A DNA stretch of 64,000 bases from Aurantiochytrium sp. KH105. Its lineage: Eukaryota; Sar; Bigyra; Thraustochytrida; Thraustochytriidae. Below are positions 60,491 to 64,000 of the stretch, piece by piece; position 1 is the first letter of the stretch; each line of letters begins with the position of its first letter. The DNA lies in NCBI GenBank assembly GCA_003116975.1, contig BGKB01000058.1:1-64000 (forward strand). Reading direction: 5' to 3'. The notes below the pieces were generated by a model, which was given only the letters and a program-made list of their open reading frames with translations, did no database searches and was not told the origin of the DNA. The position numbers and the translations under genes were made by a program.

Positions 60491-61062
60491 TCAGTTGTAC
60501 ATGGCCATATCGGCCCGATACTGCGTGACGAGAAAGCCAATGACCGCCAGGCAACCTTAAGATGAAATGTGTGAGATATGAGCTGTTCATCTCCATAGCG
60601 TGCGCTTGTGAAACTTACCCATGACAAAGAGCACAGTCATGGCAGCAATGAGTAAGTGCTCGATGCGGCGCTGGCTGTCATCGCCCTCCGTTTCAAGCTC
60701 CTGAATGAGTCGCCTGCGCGGCAATACGTGTTTTTACTTTTGTCAGTCTTCCTCGAAGCGAGAGATTTTCGCGAATACAACACGCACTGTACCTTGTCCA
60801 CGTCCACCCCTGCCGCCTCGAGTTGCCGACGACGGCGCAAGAGCGACTCTTGTTCGGCCGCGGCTTGCTCTTGGGTCATGGTGTCTACTTCTTCTCCTTG
60901 TTCTTCTTCCTGTTTGGCGCTGGCGTTTTCTTCGCCATCCGTGCCCGTTGCCTCTTTTGCCTTGGGCTGCGACGGCGGCACGGCGGCAAAGTCCTTTGGT
61001 AGAGCTGCAATGAGCCCGGCTCCGACGACGAGGCCGGCTGCGATCGCGGTGGGCGCGTCCAT
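60491..61062 (-). CDS. Small membrane protein, three exons, unknown function
   Basis: Exons 61062-60788, 60713-60619 and 60555-60491 give 144 residues. The start (MDAPTAIAAGLVVGAGLIAALP) is a hydrophobic segment. Residues about 30-65 are acidic and polar, and 66-110 form a charged helix likely to be a coiled coil (QEQAAAEQESLLRRRRQLEA…VQRLIQELETEGDDSQRRIE). Exons 2 and 3 together make one C-terminal membrane helix (LLIAAMTVLFVMG / CLAVIGFLV) and a short tail TQYRADMAMYN. The two splice junctions keep the frame and complete the membrane helix exactly, which supports the model. No family is recognised. A tail-anchored or two-helix organelle membrane protein is likely. Each intron is under 80 bp. 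Confidence 0.72.
60556..60618 (-). other. Intron 2 of the small membrane protein gene
   Basis: 63 bp, minus strand, GTAAGT donor and CTTAAG acceptor, phase 1 (G/GT, Gly). It interrupts the membrane helix codons. Confidence 0.8.
60714..60787 (-). other. Intron 1 of the small membrane protein gene
   Basis: 74 bp, minus strand, GTGCGT donor and GCGCAG acceptor, phase 2 (CA/G, Gln). Confidence 0.75.
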
Positions 61063-61281
61063 CGTTGCGGAATTAACGTGTATGTATACCGGCAGTAGCG
61101 GTGATGGCAACATTTTCTTATAATATTTTTTTCTTACCACGGCATCGCGGCGCGCCAAGCACGCAAGGAACTCCATCATGACCATGTATACATACAATTT
61201 TTTGGCTGGTGATAGATATATCTTAGCGATTAGATAGATTTTGCGCGCTTTTCTGAGTGCGCCGCGTGTAGATAGAAGTAT

Positions 61282-63669
61282 TCACATGGTGATGTACATG
61301 GGCATCTGGATCATTTCCGGATAGAGATACGTGACGTCCTGAAAGGTGGAGTAAATTTTGCCATTGCGGTACACAAAAAGTGAACGGCAGACAAAGGGCG
61401 TGCCATCGAGACGGAGCGAAAAGCTTTGATGGAAGACACGTTGATACACGACGATGAGTGGCGCCGTCTCGCGGAAAGCCGTCCAGTAAAAGAACGGACT
61501 TGGGGAAAGGTGAAAGTTGCACTTGCCAATGACGTCTCCACGCAAGATCTCATACGTGGTGCGGTCCGCGGAAAAGTATTGTCCTGTAACGGCATCGAAG
61601 GCCGCGCGACCGATGGGACGCGTAGGATCAAAATCGCCGCTGGCCTTTGATTGTGGGAACCGGAAGCTGTGAGAGAAACGCGGGTCGTCCGCAACGACAT
61701 CAATCGAGATGGCCATGCGACGCTGCCATGCGAGCGTTTTGGAGATGAGCTCTCGATTCGTGTCCAGATTGACCATGTCGCGTATCCCATTTGGCAGCAT
61801 GGTGTGACAAATGATGCGGACAATAGATGCACGGAGCGTGCGGCTGTCTTCGGCAACGTCGAGAGGAAGGTAGCGAGGATCACCTTGTTGCTTGGTTGCA
61901 GCCGCATCATGACCAAGAAACTCTGCGGGTGTGACGTCAAAGACGCCGAGCAAGTACTGGATCATTTCCGGATCGGCAGCCCAGGCCCGACGCACGTGCT
62001 CGACAAAGTGGCTGCGGTTGGGTCCGCCAAAGGCTTGGCGAATAAGGTTTTCGACGGCGTCAGTCCCGCGATCGCGGGCAACAGAGACGAGTTCCTGCGC
62101 GAAGCGACGGTTCTTTGCATCGTTTCGAGCAGGAGACTGCCCGGTTGCAAGCGAAGGGTCGCTAAGTCTTCGTTTCGCAGCGCCAGGGACGTTGGGACTC
62201 GGCGTGTCTGTTCCGAGTATCAAGTCCAACAGGTCGGTGTCTTCATTGTTGTTGCTTGAGTTTTGCGTGTGGATGCTGGCAGGTCCATAATGTTCTGTAG
62301 GTAGAGGTTCGGTGGCAAAGCTTAGATCCTGGGCGACCGCATCGAGCGCATCCCAGCGGTCGTGTGTCTCCTGTCGAGTGAGCTGCTTCAGATCTTGCGA
62401 GTCATCATCGGGGTGCAGGTGAATTTGCACATCCACGTCAAAGTGGCGTGGCGCGCCCTCGCTACGGAGCAGCAGGTCTTGCATGCGATCTTGGCCCCCC
62501 TTGCCTCCATCGTCGTCTTTGCTATCCTCGTATGTGTTTGTTCCCCATGCCACGTCCTGGTACGCGTCCTCGCATGGGTTCTCTGCTTTGTGGCCAACGT
62601 GATCGTGGTTGCTAAAGGACCTCTCGTGCACATAGCGTGGGTTTTGGCCTTGGGCCACTGAAGCATGAGACGCGAGCGTTTCACTCACATCAGTGTGATG
62701 ATAAAAGGGGGGATTTTGTTGGCGGCCGTGGTCAGCATCGTGGAATCCGAGAGTGGTGGACTGCGATGTGGCAGAGGATGCCTGTGCAGGAACGTGAGCG
62801 TTGACATCAAACGAATAGGAGGTGTTAAATTGTCCCGAACCGGCAAAATCTGGCAACGTGGGGCTGGTAACGGCAAATCCTGGAGGAAGAGTCTTGGGGG
62901 GTTTGTTAAGGAAAGGCTTTGCGCGTTGCTTTTCTTGTTCGTGGTAGCCCTTTGCTCTAAAGCCTGCTCTACCGATGTTGATGATTTTGGATGTCAAGTT
63001 TGCATCGAGGCTGCGGTAGCCGTCAAAGCAAGGCCATATGGCACGTTGACGCACAAGGCGAAGAACTTGGGCTTCAACGGGCGGGGGAAAGGGGCGCCGC
63101 TTTTTGGTACCAGTAATGTGAGCTGTGAGAATCTTGCGAAAGCTGTCCTCGGGACTGGCGGGGATGCCCTTGCGCGTTTTCAGCCAGGTTTCGAAGCAGG
63201 CGCGTGAGAGCAGAGCGGAGACGTCGCACACGGGAGCGCTGGACTGATGAGAATCGTCAAATTTCACAAAGTGCATGAAGATATCATAGCTGGTGACGCC
63301 ACCTGTCGCGTTTGCGCTCGACTTGAGGTCGCCTGTGTTGGAGAAGCTAAATTCACCAAGTATTTCTCCGTGGTGGTGGTTGGTGTTGCTGATCTTGCTG
63401 CTTTGATGTGTATGTGTCAGAGCGTCTTGCGCGAATTCGACGTCATCCGTGTTGTCCGCCTGACCTTCGTCTGTTTTGGGGGAGTGTGTGTGCGTGGATG
63501 CGAGGTCTGCCTCGCTGGAGGTGCAGCTCCACACGGGATCGTCTCTGGGAGGCGAGATGGGTTTCGTCATGGTTTGCCGTGGCTTGCAATGTTGGGGAGA
63601 AGGGTTGGGCTTTGCGTCGGCGTCAAGTGCGCCCTTAAATTCCTCGTCGGCTTTGCGGGCGCCGCGCAT
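61282..63669 (-). CDS. Large unknown protein, possible PAS-like C-terminus
   Basis: Up to 795 residues. The first 110 are polar with His/Ser/Thr-rich tracts. Residues about 125-250 look folded (YDIFMHFVKFDD; ACFETWLKTRKG; VEAQVLRLVRQRAIWPCFDG). The middle is polar with Asn and His runs and AAKRRLSDPSL. The last 240 residues are well folded: a helical part (FAQELVSVARDRGTDAVENL; IICHTMLPNGIRDMVNLD) followed by a segment with PAS-like spacing (AFDAVTGQYFSADRTTYEIL, DVIGKCNFHLSP, then strands to FQDVTYLY). A sensory or transcription-regulatory role is a guess; no DNA-binding domain is certain. The start is unsure: the frame opens at 63669, with another ATG at 63570 (MTKPISPPRD). Confidence 0.65.
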   Translation of the reverse strand: MRGARKADEEFKGALDADAKPNPSPQHCKPRQTMTKPISPPRDDPVWSCTSSEADLASTHTHSPKTDEGQADNTDDVEFAQDALTHTHQSSKISNTNHHHGEILGEFSFSNTGDLKSSANATGGVTSYDIFMHFVKFDDSHQSSAPVCDVSALLSRACFETWLKTRKGIPASPEDSFRKILTAHITGTKKRRPFPPPVEAQVLRLVRQRAIWPCFDGYRSLDANLTSKIINIGRAGFRAKGYHEQEKQRAKPFLNKPPKTLPPGFAVTSPTLPDFAGSGQFNTSYSFDVNAHVPAQASSATSQSTTLGFHDADHGRQQNPPFYHHTDVSETLASHASVAQGQNPRYVHERSFSNHDHVGHKAENPCEDAYQDVAWGTNTYEDSKDDDGGKGGQDRMQDLLLRSEGAPRHFDVDVQIHLHPDDDSQDLKQLTRQETHDRWDALDAVAQDLSFATEPLPTEHYGPASIHTQNSSNNNEDTDLLDLILGTDTPSPNVPGAAKRRLSDPSLATGQSPARNDAKNRRFAQELVSVARDRGTDAVENLIRQAFGGPNRSHFVEHVRRAWAADPEMIQYLLGVFDVTPAEFLGHDAAATKQQGDPRYLPLDVAEDSRTLRASIVRIICHTMLPNGIRDMVNLDTNRELISKTLAWQRRMAISIDVVADDPRFSHSFRFPQSKASGDFDPTRPIGRAAFDAVTGQYFSADRTTYEILRGDVIGKCNFHLSPSPFFYWTAFRETAPLIVVYQRVFHQSFSLRLDGTPFVCRSLFVYRNGKIYSTFQDVTYLYPEMIQMPMYITM

Positions 63670-64000
63670 GGACCACGCAGCGCCAAGAAACTAGCAACAA
63701 TCTACGTCGTCGCCTTGCTCGCGCTCGTCGAGTTATGCATACAGTAAGCGGATAATCTCGCGGGACGACGACGCGTTCGGGATGATGGTCACCGCTGCAG
63801 GCCGACACGCACGCAGGCTGACCCGTGGACAGGTCGCAGCGAGGATGTCGGGTACGCCTCGTGCCTTTGGCTCTCCGTTCCCGCGGGCCCGTCTCGCGCG
63901 GCGCGCAGGGCACAGCGTCGCGAGGCGTCGCGAGGCGAGGGACGTGGACTTGTGAAATTCCGCTTCCTCCGTGTCTCCCCTTTCTTTCTTTCTTTCTTTC
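63670..64000. other. Right edge: GC-rich upstream DNA ending in a TTTC array
   Basis: Presumed promoter side of the large unknown gene. It ends in (TTTC)n at about 63979-64000, which runs off the window. No coding feature seen. Confidence 0.55.

Overview
The window is nuclear DNA from a GC-rich, gene-dense, intron-poor eukaryote, most probably a thraustochytrid (labyrinthulomycete) of the Schizochytrium/Aurantiochytrium kind. The strongest evidence is an intact subunit C of the polyketide-type PUFA (DHA) synthase at 15122-19618, with two dehydratase modules and an enoyl reductase. It agrees residue for residue over long stretches with the Schizochytrium orfC protein as I recall it; no search was run. 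Two flagellar genes (IFT144 and an RSPH10B-like radial spoke protein) fit a zoospore-forming stramenopile. Five short GT-AG introns can be placed in four genes; the other genes read as single exons.

Layout. 1-15 kb: an LEA-like stress protein (-), a small poly-Q protein with a UIM-like end (+), a large poly-Asn RING protein with a SUMO-interaction-like motif (+), a COX5B-like mitochondrial subunit without its zinc cysteines (+) and a probable mitochondrial helical-repeat protein (+). They are separated by kilobase-scale GC-rich, microsatellite-laden DNA. 15-25 kb: orfC (+), then a tandem pair of coiled-coil paralogues (-). 25-45 kb: a housekeeping and cell-cycle block: TTC27 (-), a class I histone deacetylase (+), CDC20 (+), an RCC1-like protein (-), the DBP5/DDX19 mRNA-export helicase (+), an unknown protein with a Cys/His-rich tail (+) and a HIS4-type HisI-HisE enzyme (+). 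45-64 kb: IFT144 (-) and the RSPH10B-like gene (+) share a divergent promoter. They are followed by a VOC/glyoxalase-fold protein (-), an SOS1-like Na+/H+ exchanger (+), a PAP2 phosphatase-like membrane protein (-), an ETF-beta lysine methyltransferase homologue (+), a three-exon small membrane protein (-) and a large unknown protein with a possible PAS-like C-terminus (-).

There is no operon-like functional cluster. The nearest things are the divergent cilium pair around 49.4-50.1 kb and the run of mitochondrial genes at 9-11 kb. orfA and orfB of the PUFA synthase are not in this window. Several proteins depart from their families at functional residues (COX5B and IFT144 zinc sites, PAP2 PSGH motif, DBP5 motif Ia, an interrupted cyclic-nucleotide domain). 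These departures, the duplicated coiled-coil locus and the SIM-RING protein are the best leads. I saw no mobile element, CRISPR array, rRNA gene or convincing tRNA gene.
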